A stretch of 35,029 bases of DNA from Candidatus Rifleibacteriota bacterium. Lineage in GTDB: Bacteria; Muiribacteriota; Ozemobacteria; Ozemobacterales; Ozemobacteraceae. Shown in pieces: positions 19,301 through 26,488 of the stretch. Position numbers and translations under genes: made by a program. The notes beneath the pieces were generated by a model. That model was given only the letters and a program-made list of their open reading frames with translations. It had not been told where the DNA came from and did no database searches. The stretch is from contig JADFYG010000006.1 in NCBI GenBank assembly GCA_015233155.1, positions 1-35,029 of the forward strand. Direction: 5' to 3'. The first letter of the stretch is position 1. Every line of letters begins with the position of its first letter.

Positions 19301-19804
19301 ATTCGAGCGCATGGCGGTGAAATAGACAAGTTTATCGGGGACAAGATCCTTGCCGTCTTCCACAACGATGCGCTTGGCGGTCGTGACGCGGCGGCCACGG
19401 CAGCAGTGGAAGCGGCCTTGCGCATGCGTCACGACCATGAGCATTTACAACGGCAACTGCAGGGCATGCTTCCCAACCATCTAGGCATTGGCGTGGTGAG
19501 CGGAGCGGTACTTGCCGGTATAATGGGAACTCCCGATGTCAGGCTCGAATACACGGTCATAGGTGACACGGTGAATCTGGCGTCACGCTTGGGCGACCTT
19601 GCCTTGCGTGTCGATGAAGCGGGCGCGGTGTGGCCTGATACGACGGATTGCGTGGGTGCAGTGATCGTGGAGTCCGTTGTTGCGGCGGCGTTTGCAAAAT
19701 CGCAAGAAATGCCGGCACGCGATTGCCTGCGGAAACTTGAATTGCCGCCGATCAAGGGTAAAACCCGATCGGTCGAGGCTTTCGTGGTATTATCGAATGC
19801 ATGA
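13382..19804 (+). CDS. Giant dual-cyclase receptor 1: two HAMP-linked class III cyclase domains
   Basis: 2140 aa membrane receptor predicted to make cyclic nucleotide, probably cAMP. Half 1: TM1 about 15-33, sensor, TM2 about 369-390, TM3 about 398-420, second sensor, TM4 about 717-737, HAMP about 738-790 (ending DELGDAARKLDVM), cyclase domain 1 about 815-1000. Half 2: TM5 about 1068-1093, sensor, TM6 about 1443-1468, TM7 about 1477-1500, second sensor, TM8 about 1837-1855, HAMP about 1856-1908 (GGEFGILARAFNAM), cyclase domain 2 about 1932-2110. Domain 1 keeps metal Asp823 and Asp867 but has Arg863 for the adenine Lys, and Lys944/Asp948 for the catalytic Asn/Arg. Domain 2 has Gly1943 for the first metal Asp but keeps Lys1983, Asp1987, Thr2058, Asn2065 and Arg2069. 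One composite active site is inferred. The start is ATG 13382; the TTG just before it is not conserved in copy 3. Confidence 0.88.
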   Translation: MTDPEGVNSRRIMPRFLLLTLILSVLPFFLLSADVKNARRLQMEDAKCRRLEEIRQIGARFPEITTPGFWAEETSRRLKKRVEKALSGVPSTPERLAAAFDASLEAAHPTGIRGGRLWATFLPDQRLDTPGTLLSGKRLESKLRLILSQLLHDLTRDYLHLPSDLDNKIIIDRLKGIFGEGASRKLFSREQRGKAFYTIFQGEFGIAVWDVVMDRGRPIGTFLLILPTDDQAYQTACNAALLNWRTLFPGERVWPAFIPFRVSPKDDGAPPVLHQDVAKFAQARRIARRLQREMHIIVRRGNTLATAERSESPSTGFPLAPTYRLLEPFSDGSWWGLPCRAAPLAGGIGLLLTPAPHIVPMFSERLARVYGLILAIFWTLFPVWVATGGRMSTPGVRMTLLLWFAGLAATPVALIIGSGDRLQLDLTSNLRDRLDHVISSTLQKIDAESARIDVKFAQSCRSMIQIPDLGERIERSREHPDEGRAILSDLWRMCPPEMSVQGIMIFGYGSYALTRFAPDTNPAETSITAWYCQGIAGDYLRSLNPVLAAECDKKQTRVSSAARLSQVGLLNKNKSFLKGPDTVEIWTAGTTQLLRYFNVIRRGGRCEYAIMVIWNQDEAYEPYLRKALRRTVRERGGIALAAFKVTSDGRELVARAGNSNHLALMAQRLKPWGLPLEADGLQMSLIPLQKMTGFQLAAVAPLDSMNARIAAEHARSLVSLAILAILIIGGAILLSRRLASPIVHMTDALVRISADNLDGGIDVGRCDELGDAARKLDVMTARLRERRMMSRFVAPQVRDVVAQGDLDKACEGTERHVALLVSDVRNFTTMSEVHSPKAIFDLINEHLKIMTTVIQRHGGAVDRFIGDAVQAVFYPGSGVSMVIRALRAAREMMDAHRDLNEKRRSSGLFEYDIGVGVELGTVVTGVIGDPEVRLDFTVLGEPMKHCADLEGASKFGRATRIVCSAEVRESAREAFSFIPLVDPEHRDAWEMTFDESFNEESRGGVPENADILEGTGMPAGESRESRFAFDTGSDSGHFDSDKAYRAPTWDTVSENYESHIRSGAASSIGFAGVFALLIFWMLPVFLIGFAFHSLETGEIQRIQRDIRAKLEDDRKRAEAGLEPRNQISLELFHRLNRISSKIRSLPDDVLAAHPSILPSVIIKPGISLSVPIAQSSVRSDVMLARYDLHAAACAEMKRIAGHLASPSWYLFGHCAEREWLARQPSVESVVLVASGGLPVASELTDDVAKCLFAKLKTYLLKIYFPSALDLIDSVLGSRVGDVYYDAMGQLSQISALGRPRCLFWIPIFDPSFQSTFEQESKLRGSRFFDAYGWMRRYLIGGIVLFIEPAALTPENGRRALVENLAAAGCVAAVQPLISGSRAMVHRKFRIDRELRARFLGNFVKDSRHRWETVETVVPGRPSVRILIARRSGSQDNPFPRGRAVLEFIAAVWVCAGLYGAFVLGLLSRPFAFSLRGQLVTAFLFVLVPALVLGMFAVERSSCEKSDRLEMDQRRLLMETLSSAEETYHLYLSWSCAILDHIVMKQKFISYIIRNETMNEQDANRIGPKIMSVLMKACLHNGVFLNRPMISDTGRLCLLYQDSKSQRKPGFMEKGLRSFIVTALESLKGSSGRTPDGLGQKKLSDKLVLGFGLEEFMRLVLSFSAPNSIMELMLSPRALNFVKRLDDQSFFYHRFLSDKHGPRYGLFSTMNMDIINYLLLNCWTISRQSSGSSQSVLGYGFRKSPGVTLTRPYGVFHNDEHDYEFDYRFIPQAPDLAEGVFWASFADAPIFLDRKSGKRRELVLCVPPKAMPDSILTAQVPIGLKMEEQASDATEKRNVLAWLLLAAAVLAMQVAGEFLKPVKELSEKAGMITAGRFDARLSEWRGGEFGILARAFNAMATGVSEGKLLSRFVSKSVRDAAGDAGREEAASRGEQRDVTILFAGLADFKALLAHTSPDVLIRLLNQYLQVMSRGIRAHGGEIDKFIGDKILAVFHNDALGGRDAAATAAVEAALRMRHDHEHLQRQLQGMLPNHLGIGVVSGAVLAGIMGTPDVRLEYTVIGDTVNLASRLGDLALRVDEAGAVWPDTTDCVGAVIVESVVAAAFAKSQEMPARDCLRKLELPPIKGKTRSVEAFVVLSNA

Positions 19805-19907
19805 ACTGGTATAACGATTTGTATATGACGTATCAAAGATCACTTGTGCCTCGAATTTACATGACATGCAGCTGCTATATATCTGAAAAACTAAAATTGT
19901 CTCCTCA

Positions 19908-19937
19908 TTGACATGTTAAATCGCGACAGAATATCAG
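19908..19937 (+). promoter_or_regulatory. Candidate promoter for the second cyclase gene
   Basis: A perfect -35 box TTGACA (19908-19913) is followed after 18 bases by TATCAG (19932-19937), a 4-of-6 match to the -10 consensus. The gene starts about 20 bases downstream. If real, copy 2 has its own promoter in addition to possible read-through from copy 1. The sigma-70 assignment is by eye. Confidence 0.35.
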
Positions 19938-19957
19938 TGAGATTGGTGTAACTATTG

Positions 19958-22900
19958 ATGACTGATCCGGAAAGCGTAAGCAACAGCAGGGGGATAATGC
20001 CGGGTTTTCTGTTATTAACACTGATTCTCACTGCTTTGCCTTTCTTCCTGCTGTCGGCCGATGTCAAAGACGCGCGACGACTGCAAATGGAAGATGCGAA
20101 GCGCCGCCGCCTCGAAGAGATCAGACAAATTGGTGCGCGATTTCCGGAAATCACGACTCCCGGCTTTTGGGCGGAAGAAACTTCGCGTCGCTTGAGACGA
20201 CGTGTCGAGAAGGCTATGGACGGTGTTCCGAACACGCCGGAGCGTCTCGCCGCCGCATTTGATGCATCATTGAAAGCTGCTCACCCGGCGGGAATAACTG
20301 GTGGCCGGTTGTGGGCAACGTTCCTCCCGGACCAGCGACTCGATACCCCCGGAACGCTTCTTTCAGGCAGACACCTGGAATCCAGGTTGCGCTTTATTTT
20401 ATCCCAGCTTCTGCATGATCTGACCCGCGATTATCTGCATCTGCCGAGTGATCTGGATTCCGGCGTCATTATCGACCGATTGAAGGGCATCTTCGGTGTG
20501 GGTTCGTCGCGTAAACTTTTTTCTCGTGAACAACGAGGAAAGGCTTTCAACGTTATTTTCCAGGGAGAATTCGGCATCGCGGTCTGGAATATCGTAATGG
20601 GGCGTGAGCGGCCGATAGGCACGTTTCTGCTGATTCTTCCGACGGACGATCAGGGTTATCAAACCGCCTTAAATGCGGCCTTTCGCAACTGGCGCACGCT
20701 TTTTCCCGGAGAACGGGTGCGTCCTGCGTTCATTCCCTTTCGCGTTTCCCCTCTCGACGTCGGAGCGCCTCCGGTAATACATTCGGATATAGGGAAATTA
20801 ACTTCACCCCGCCGCATTGCCAGACGCTTGCAAAAGGAGATGCGCATCGTTGTCCGACGAAGTCCTTCTCCGATCAGTTATCCTTTGCCTGAATTACTGC
20901 AGAATGGTTTTCCGATGGTGCCGACACGTAGTCTTCTGGAGCCGATTTCTGATGGCCCATGGTGGGGATTACCTTGTCGGATTGCACCGTTGTCCGGAGG
21001 CGTCGGTCTGTTACTGACTCCTGCGCCGCATATTGTTCCTATGTTTGCAGAGCGTCTCGCGAAGGCCTATGGCTTTCTGCTGGCGTTTTTCTGGACATTG
21101 TTCCCGGTATGGATTGCGACCGGAGGACGTCCACCGACACCAGGTGTGCGTCTTACGCTTCTTCTCTGGTTCGCCGGGCTTGCCGCAACGCCGGTGGCAT
21201 TGATTATTGGTTCCGGAGATCGTTTACAGCTGGATCTGACATCGAATCTTCGTGATCGACTCGATCGCGTGATCTCCTCCACCTTACAAAAAATAGATGC
21301 GGGAAGCACTCGTATCGATGTGAAGTTTGCCCAATCGTGTCGTTCGATGGTCCGTATCCCGGATCTCGGGGAACGCATCGAGCGTAGCCGGACGCATCCG
21401 GATGAAGGACGAGTAATTCTGAATGATCTGTGGTGCATGTGTCCGCCGGAAATGGCCGTTCAAGGCATTATGATATTTGGCCACGGTGGTTATGCTCTCA
21501 CTCGCTTTTCTCATGCTATGAACCCCGAAGAGGCTTCGACTACTGCCTGGTATAGCCAAGGGGTGGCCGGGGATTATCTGCGCAACCTCGATCCAGTACT
21601 CGCGGCAGAATACGACAAAAAGCAGACCAGAATGTCTTCCGCTTCCAAACTTGGTCAAATTGGATTACTCGGCAGGAACAGGAGTCTTCTCAAGGGTCTT
21701 GATAATGTGGATATTTGGACCACAGGCACCACTCAACTGCTTCGTTACTTCAATTCGATCCGTCGTGGCGGCAAGAGCGAATATGCCATTATGGTCGTCT
21801 GGAATCAGGATGAGGCCTATGGCCCGTATTTGCGGGAAGCACTTCGTCGAGCCATACGGGAACGCGGCGGAGTTGCTATCGCTGCTTTCAAAGTGACTTC
21901 GGATGGACGTGAAATCGTTGCCCGCGCAGGCAATCCCAATCACCTCGCTCTGATGGCGCAGCGGCTTGAGCCATGGGGGCTGCCATTAGAGGCGGATGGC
22001 TTGAGGATGTCGCTGATGCCAATGCAAAAAATGGCGGGTTTTCAGCTTGCCGCCGCAGCCTCTCTCGATCCGCTTAATGCCAGGATTGGTGTCGAACGCG
22101 CACGTTCGATGTTATCTCTCACTATTTTGGCAATACTGATTATCGGAGGAGCTATTTTGCTTTCACGGCGCCTGGCGTCGCCGATTATGCACATGACCGA
22201 TGCGTTGGTGCGTATTTCCGACGATAATCTCGATGGCAGGATTGACGTAGGACGATGCGACGAACTTGGTGACGCGGCCCGAAAGTTGGACGTGATGACC
22301 GCGCGTTTGCGCGAACGACGCATGATGAGCCGTTTCGTCGCGCCGCAGGTGCGTGATGTCGTCGCACAGGGTGATCTGGACAAAGCATGCGAGGGAACCG
22401 AACGTCACGTGGCATTGCTCGTCTCGGATGTAAGAAACTTCACGACAATGTCCGAGGCCTACTCGCCGAAAGCGATATTCGATCTCATCAACGAACATCT
22501 GAAAATCATGACGACGGTTATTCAGAGACATGGAGGAGCTGTCGATCGGTTTATTGGTGATGCTATCCAGGCAGTATTTTACCCTGGTCCGGGTGTGTCT
22601 ATGGTCATTCGGGCTCTGCGCACCGCCCGGGAAATGATGGAAGCCCACCATGATTTAAACGAGAAACGACGTTCATCAGGGCTCTGCGAATACAGGATCG
22701 GCGTCGGAGTTGAGCTTGGAACAGTCGTAACAGGTGTAATCGGTGATCCGGAAGTGCGTCTCGATTTTACAGTTCTTGGTGAACCGATGAAGCACTGCGC
22801 GGATCTTGAGGGAGCGTCAAAATTCGGCCGTGCCACGCACATCGTTTGTTCCCCGGAAGTGCGCGAGTCGGCGGGGGACGCCTTTTGCTTCATTCCCATT

Positions 22901-25900
22901 TCCGATCCCGACCATCGGGATGCATGGGAAATGTCTTACGATGTAGCTTCAAATGGTGGCTTGCATGAAAATGTTCATGAAAAATTGAATATCCGTGAAG
23001 GAAGAAAGTTTCCGGTGGAAGGATCGAGTGACAATAATTCAGGTTTGGTAACTAAATCAGAGGTGGATCATTTCAAAGCGGGCGAGGTATGCCTCGCCCC
23101 CACGCAGGAAATCTCCTTCGAAAAATATGAAAACAATATCAGTCATGGCGCATCACCTACCACAGGCTTTGTCGGTGTATTTGCCATGCTCGTCTTCTGG
23201 ATGCTCCCTGTGTTTTTGCTCGGCTTCGCTTTTCGCTCATTCGAAGTCGGTGAAATACAACGCGGGCATCGGGATCTCAGATTGAAACTCGAAGAGGATC
23301 TCAGGAAGGCAGAATCGGGGCTGGATCCTAGAAATCAGATTTCACTCGAACTTTTCCGCCGTTTCAATCGTCTTTCCTATAAAATCAGGAATCTGCCAGC
23401 GGATGTTCTTGCTGCTTCTCCCGACATTCAGGCTTCGGTCATTGCTGATCGTGGCGTCTCCCTGTCAGTTCCCATCGCGGCATCCTCCGTCCGTGCCGAT
23501 GTTCTGCTTGCCCGCGATAGCATGAAATCAGCGGTGAGTGCGGAAATGAAGGAGATAGCCGATCGTATTGCATCACCCTCCTGGTACTTGTTCGAGCATT
23601 GTGCTGAGCGCGAATGGCTTGCCAGACAACCCAGTTTGGAAAACACGGTATTAGTTGCATCCGGTGGCGTTTGTGTCGATCCCAGGATGACAGACGACCT
23701 GGTAAAATACCTGTTGGCAAATCTGAAGACATGTCTTCTTAAGCTCCGAAATCTACCAGCTATCGATTGGTTTGAATCACGATCCGGAATTCGGGCCGGA
23801 GAAGTATTCTATGATGCAATGGGGCAACTGCGCCAGATTTTGACGTTCGGAAGATCGCAATACTTGCTTTGGGTTCCCATCTTTGATCCTTCGTTCCGGG
23901 CGACCTTCGAACGAGAAAGTTCAGCGACGGAAAGCAGGCTTTTCGATGTATATGATTTGATGCGACGTTACCTGATCGGTGGAATTGTTTTGTTCGTTGA
24001 CCCGGCAGTGTTGACTGCTGAGAACGGCCGTCGAGCCCTGATCGAAAACCTTGCACCCACGGGATGCGTGGCGGCAGTGCAGCCTCTAATTCCCGGAAGT
24101 CGGGCAATGGTTCATAGGAAATTCAGGCTTGACCGCGAACTGCATGCGCGCTTCCTGGGAAATTTTACCAAAGATTCCAGACATCGCTGGGAGACCATTG
24201 AAACAGTAGTTCCCGGCCGCCCGTCCGTTCGCATCCTGATTGCCAGGAGGTCAGTCAATCAGGATAACCCATTTCCACGCGTAAGGGCTGTTCTGGAACT
24301 TATCGCTGGAGCCTGGTTCTGTGCCGGTCTATATGGTGTGTTTGTTCTGGGGCTGCTTGGTCGTCCGTTTGCATTCAGTTTGCGTGGTCAGCTCGGAGGC
24401 GCATTTTTGTTTGTACTGGTTCCGGCGCTTGTTCTGGGAATGTTTGCCGTAGAGCGTTCTTCATACGAAAAGAGTGACCGGCTCGAAATTGATCAACGGC
24501 GTTTGCTCATGGAGACCCTCTCTTCGGCGGAAGAAATTTATCATCTTTATCTATCCTGGTCATGCACTATTCTCGATCATCTCGTCACGAGGCCGAAGTT
24601 TCTTTCCTTTATCATCAGAAGCGAAAACATGAACGAACAAGATGGGAATCGCATTGGCCGGAAAACCATGTCAGTGTTCATGAAAGCCTGCCTGCATAAC
24701 GGCGTGTTCCTGAATCGCCCCATGATAAGCGGGACTGGCCATCTGTGCCTGATTATGCAAGGCGACGGGATGGAAGCCAAACCAGGATTCATGGAAAATG
24801 GTTTCCGCTCATTTATAGCCGTTGCTTTGGCATCTTTGAAAGGCTCATCCAGCAAGATTTCAGATGGATCGGGGCAAAAGAGTTTGAATGATAAAATAGT
24901 ACTGGGGATTGGCATGGAAGAATTTATGAAGCTGGTTTGGTCCTTCGCTGCCCCGGATAGCATCATGGAACTTATGATATCACCCCGCACCCTGAATTTT
25001 ATTAAGAGGTTGGGTGATCAATCCTTCTTCTACCGTCGCTTTCTACCCGGAAAAAATGGCCCCGGATACGGGTTCGTCTCTACGATGAATACGGATGCTC
25101 TTAATTACCTTTTGCTTAACCGTTGGAATACATTCAGACGAGCCGATGAGACAGCCTTGCCCTTACTTGGTTTTGGTTTTCGAAAAGGTTTGGGGGTCAC
25201 GCTCACAAGCCCTTATAAAAGGGTTTTCAAAAATTGGGATGGCTATATGTTCGATAGCTGTCTTATGCCCCAGGCTCCGGATATCGCGCAAAGCATATTC
25301 TGGGCGTCGTTTGCGGATGCTACGATCTTTCTAAATCGGAAAAGCGGGAAACAGAGAGAATTGCTTCTATGTGGGCCTTCCAAGGCCATGGCGGATTCAT
25401 TCCTGACGGCCATGGTTCCGATAGGGCGCTATATTGAAGAGCAGGCATCGGAGGCTGCGGCCAGGATGAACGTGCTTGTCCTGCTGTTGCTTTCCGCTGC
25501 CGTACTGGCGATGCATGTGGCCGGGGAGTTTCTCAAACCCGTTAAAGAGCTTTCGGAAAAAGCCGGAATGATCACGGCCGGACGATTCGAGGCCCGATTA
25601 CCCGAATGGCGAGGGGGGGAATTCGGCGTCCTGGCGCGCGCTTTTAATGCCATGGCGGCAGGTGTCTCCGAGGGGAAGCTGTTGAGTCGTTTTGTGTCCG
25701 AGTCTGTGCGCCATGCTGCCGGAGATATCAGGCGGGAGGAGGCGGCTAATCGCGGTGAACATAAAGAGGTCACTGTGCTGTTCGCTGGCCTGGCGGATTT
25801 CCAATCGTTGCTTGCGGAAACTCCGCCGGACGAATTGATTCGGGTCCTGAATCGTTATCTTCAGGTCATGTCGCGGGCCATTCGCGCGCATGGCGGCGAG

Positions 25901-26389
25901 ATCGACAAGTTTATCGGAGACAAGATCCTTGCAGTTTTCCACAACGATACGCTCGGCGGGCGTGACGTGGCGGCTTCGGCGGCGGTGGAAGCAGCCATTC
26001 GAATGCGCCGCGACCATGAGCATTTACAGAGGCAACTGCAGGGCATTCTTCCCAATCATCTCGGCATTGGCGTGGTGAGCGGTACAGTGTTGGCTGGTAT
26101 CATGGGGACTCCGGATGTCAGGCTTGAATACACGGTCATAGGCGACACTGTGAATCTGGCGTCACGCCTGGAAGATCTTGCCGTGCGTATTGATGAAGAA
26201 GGCGTGGTATGTGCTGATACGGCTGACTGCGTTGGCGCTGTACTTGTGGAGTCCATTGTTGCGGCGGCGTTTGCAGAAACGCATGAAACTCTGGCACGCG
26301 ATTGCCTGCGGAAACTTGAATTGCCGCCGATCAAGGGTAAAACCCGATCGGTCGAGGCTTTCGTGGTATTATCGAACGTAGATAAATGA
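19958..26389 (+). CDS. Giant dual-cyclase receptor 2: two HAMP-linked class III cyclase domains
   Basis: 2143 aa paralogue of the preceding gene, alignable end to end by eye with the same eight TM segments, two HAMP domains and two cyclase domains. Domain 1: metal Asp824 and Asp868 kept, Arg864 in place of the adenine Lys, Lys945/Asp949 in place of the catalytic Asn/Arg. Domain 2: Gly1944 in place of the first metal Asp; Lys1984, Asp1988, Asn2066 and Arg2070 kept. The linker after cyclase 1 includes a GGGCGAGG/CCTCGCCC palindrome translated as part of AGEVCLAPT. The 5' end (from about 31 bases around the start) and the last 84 bases up to nearly the stop are almost or fully identical to copy 1, while sensors and linkers differ, which suggests gene conversion or different selection. 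The start is ATG 19958, with the conserved GGTGT element upstream. Confidence 0.88.
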   Translation: MTDPESVSNSRGIMPGFLLLTLILTALPFFLLSADVKDARRLQMEDAKRRRLEEIRQIGARFPEITTPGFWAEETSRRLRRRVEKAMDGVPNTPERLAAAFDASLKAAHPAGITGGRLWATFLPDQRLDTPGTLLSGRHLESRLRFILSQLLHDLTRDYLHLPSDLDSGVIIDRLKGIFGVGSSRKLFSREQRGKAFNVIFQGEFGIAVWNIVMGRERPIGTFLLILPTDDQGYQTALNAAFRNWRTLFPGERVRPAFIPFRVSPLDVGAPPVIHSDIGKLTSPRRIARRLQKEMRIVVRRSPSPISYPLPELLQNGFPMVPTRSLLEPISDGPWWGLPCRIAPLSGGVGLLLTPAPHIVPMFAERLAKAYGFLLAFFWTLFPVWIATGGRPPTPGVRLTLLLWFAGLAATPVALIIGSGDRLQLDLTSNLRDRLDRVISSTLQKIDAGSTRIDVKFAQSCRSMVRIPDLGERIERSRTHPDEGRVILNDLWCMCPPEMAVQGIMIFGHGGYALTRFSHAMNPEEASTTAWYSQGVAGDYLRNLDPVLAAEYDKKQTRMSSASKLGQIGLLGRNRSLLKGLDNVDIWTTGTTQLLRYFNSIRRGGKSEYAIMVVWNQDEAYGPYLREALRRAIRERGGVAIAAFKVTSDGREIVARAGNPNHLALMAQRLEPWGLPLEADGLRMSLMPMQKMAGFQLAAAASLDPLNARIGVERARSMLSLTILAILIIGGAILLSRRLASPIMHMTDALVRISDDNLDGRIDVGRCDELGDAARKLDVMTARLRERRMMSRFVAPQVRDVVAQGDLDKACEGTERHVALLVSDVRNFTTMSEAYSPKAIFDLINEHLKIMTTVIQRHGGAVDRFIGDAIQAVFYPGPGVSMVIRALRTAREMMEAHHDLNEKRRSSGLCEYRIGVGVELGTVVTGVIGDPEVRLDFTVLGEPMKHCADLEGASKFGRATHIVCSPEVRESAGDAFCFIPISDPDHRDAWEMSYDVASNGGLHENVHEKLNIREGRKFPVEGSSDNNSGLVTKSEVDHFKAGEVCLAPTQEISFEKYENNISHGASPTTGFVGVFAMLVFWMLPVFLLGFAFRSFEVGEIQRGHRDLRLKLEEDLRKAESGLDPRNQISLELFRRFNRLSYKIRNLPADVLAASPDIQASVIADRGVSLSVPIAASSVRADVLLARDSMKSAVSAEMKEIADRIASPSWYLFEHCAEREWLARQPSLENTVLVASGGVCVDPRMTDDLVKYLLANLKTCLLKLRNLPAIDWFESRSGIRAGEVFYDAMGQLRQILTFGRSQYLLWVPIFDPSFRATFERESSATESRLFDVYDLMRRYLIGGIVLFVDPAVLTAENGRRALIENLAPTGCVAAVQPLIPGSRAMVHRKFRLDRELHARFLGNFTKDSRHRWETIETVVPGRPSVRILIARRSVNQDNPFPRVRAVLELIAGAWFCAGLYGVFVLGLLGRPFAFSLRGQLGGAFLFVLVPALVLGMFAVERSSYEKSDRLEIDQRRLLMETLSSAEEIYHLYLSWSCTILDHLVTRPKFLSFIIRSENMNEQDGNRIGRKTMSVFMKACLHNGVFLNRPMISGTGHLCLIMQGDGMEAKPGFMENGFRSFIAVALASLKGSSSKISDGSGQKSLNDKIVLGIGMEEFMKLVWSFAAPDSIMELMISPRTLNFIKRLGDQSFFYRRFLPGKNGPGYGFVSTMNTDALNYLLLNRWNTFRRADETALPLLGFGFRKGLGVTLTSPYKRVFKNWDGYMFDSCLMPQAPDIAQSIFWASFADATIFLNRKSGKQRELLLCGPSKAMADSFLTAMVPIGRYIEEQASEAAARMNVLVLLLLSAAVLAMHVAGEFLKPVKELSEKAGMITAGRFEARLPEWRGGEFGVLARAFNAMAAGVSEGKLLSRFVSESVRHAAGDIRREEAANRGEHKEVTVLFAGLADFQSLLAETPPDELIRVLNRYLQVMSRAIRAHGGEIDKFIGDKILAVFHNDTLGGRDVAASAAVEAAIRMRRDHEHLQRQLQGILPNHLGIGVVSGTVLAGIMGTPDVRLEYTVIGDTVNLASRLEDLAVRIDEEGVVCADTADCVGAVLVESIVAAAFAETHETLARDCLRKLELPPIKGKTRSVEAFVVLSNVDK
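23080..23099. repeat. GC palindrome inside the cyclase 2 reading frame
   Basis: GGGCGAGG (23080-23087) and CCTCGCCC (23092-23099) are perfect inverted repeats with a 4-base loop, lying in the divergent linker between cyclase domain 1 and TM5. It resembles the intergenic GGGGCG-type palindromes at 11236-11256 and 26421-26442. Copy 3 has a decayed version (GCGGGCGAGGAATGTCTCAT, from about 29571) and copy 1 a shorter, diverged equivalent (near 16501-16525). Confidence 0.6.
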
Positions 26390-26488
26390 TATCAGTGACA
26401 CAATATCCGTGCGCAGTTGCGGGCGACCCATCGGGGCCGCCCCTGCGGCATAATTCCGAACGACTTTTTATGAATGGTGTGACGATTT
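26390..26488. other. Short gap with GC-rich palindrome between cyclases 2 and 3
   Basis: This 99-bp gap contains GGGCGACCC (26421-26429) and GGGCCGCCC (26434-26442), inverted repeats with one mismatch, in a sequence resembling the GGGGCG-type palindromes elsewhere in the window. No T-run follows, so it is not an obvious terminator. Just before the next gene is GGTGTGACG, matching GGTGTAACT before copies 1 and 2, probably part of the conserved translation start region. Confidence 0.5.

Noticed and set aside
19208..19588. Cyclase domain 2 as an ordinary active homodimeric cyclase
   Set aside because: The first metal-binding Asp is Gly in all three copies, so on its own it should lack the two-metal site.
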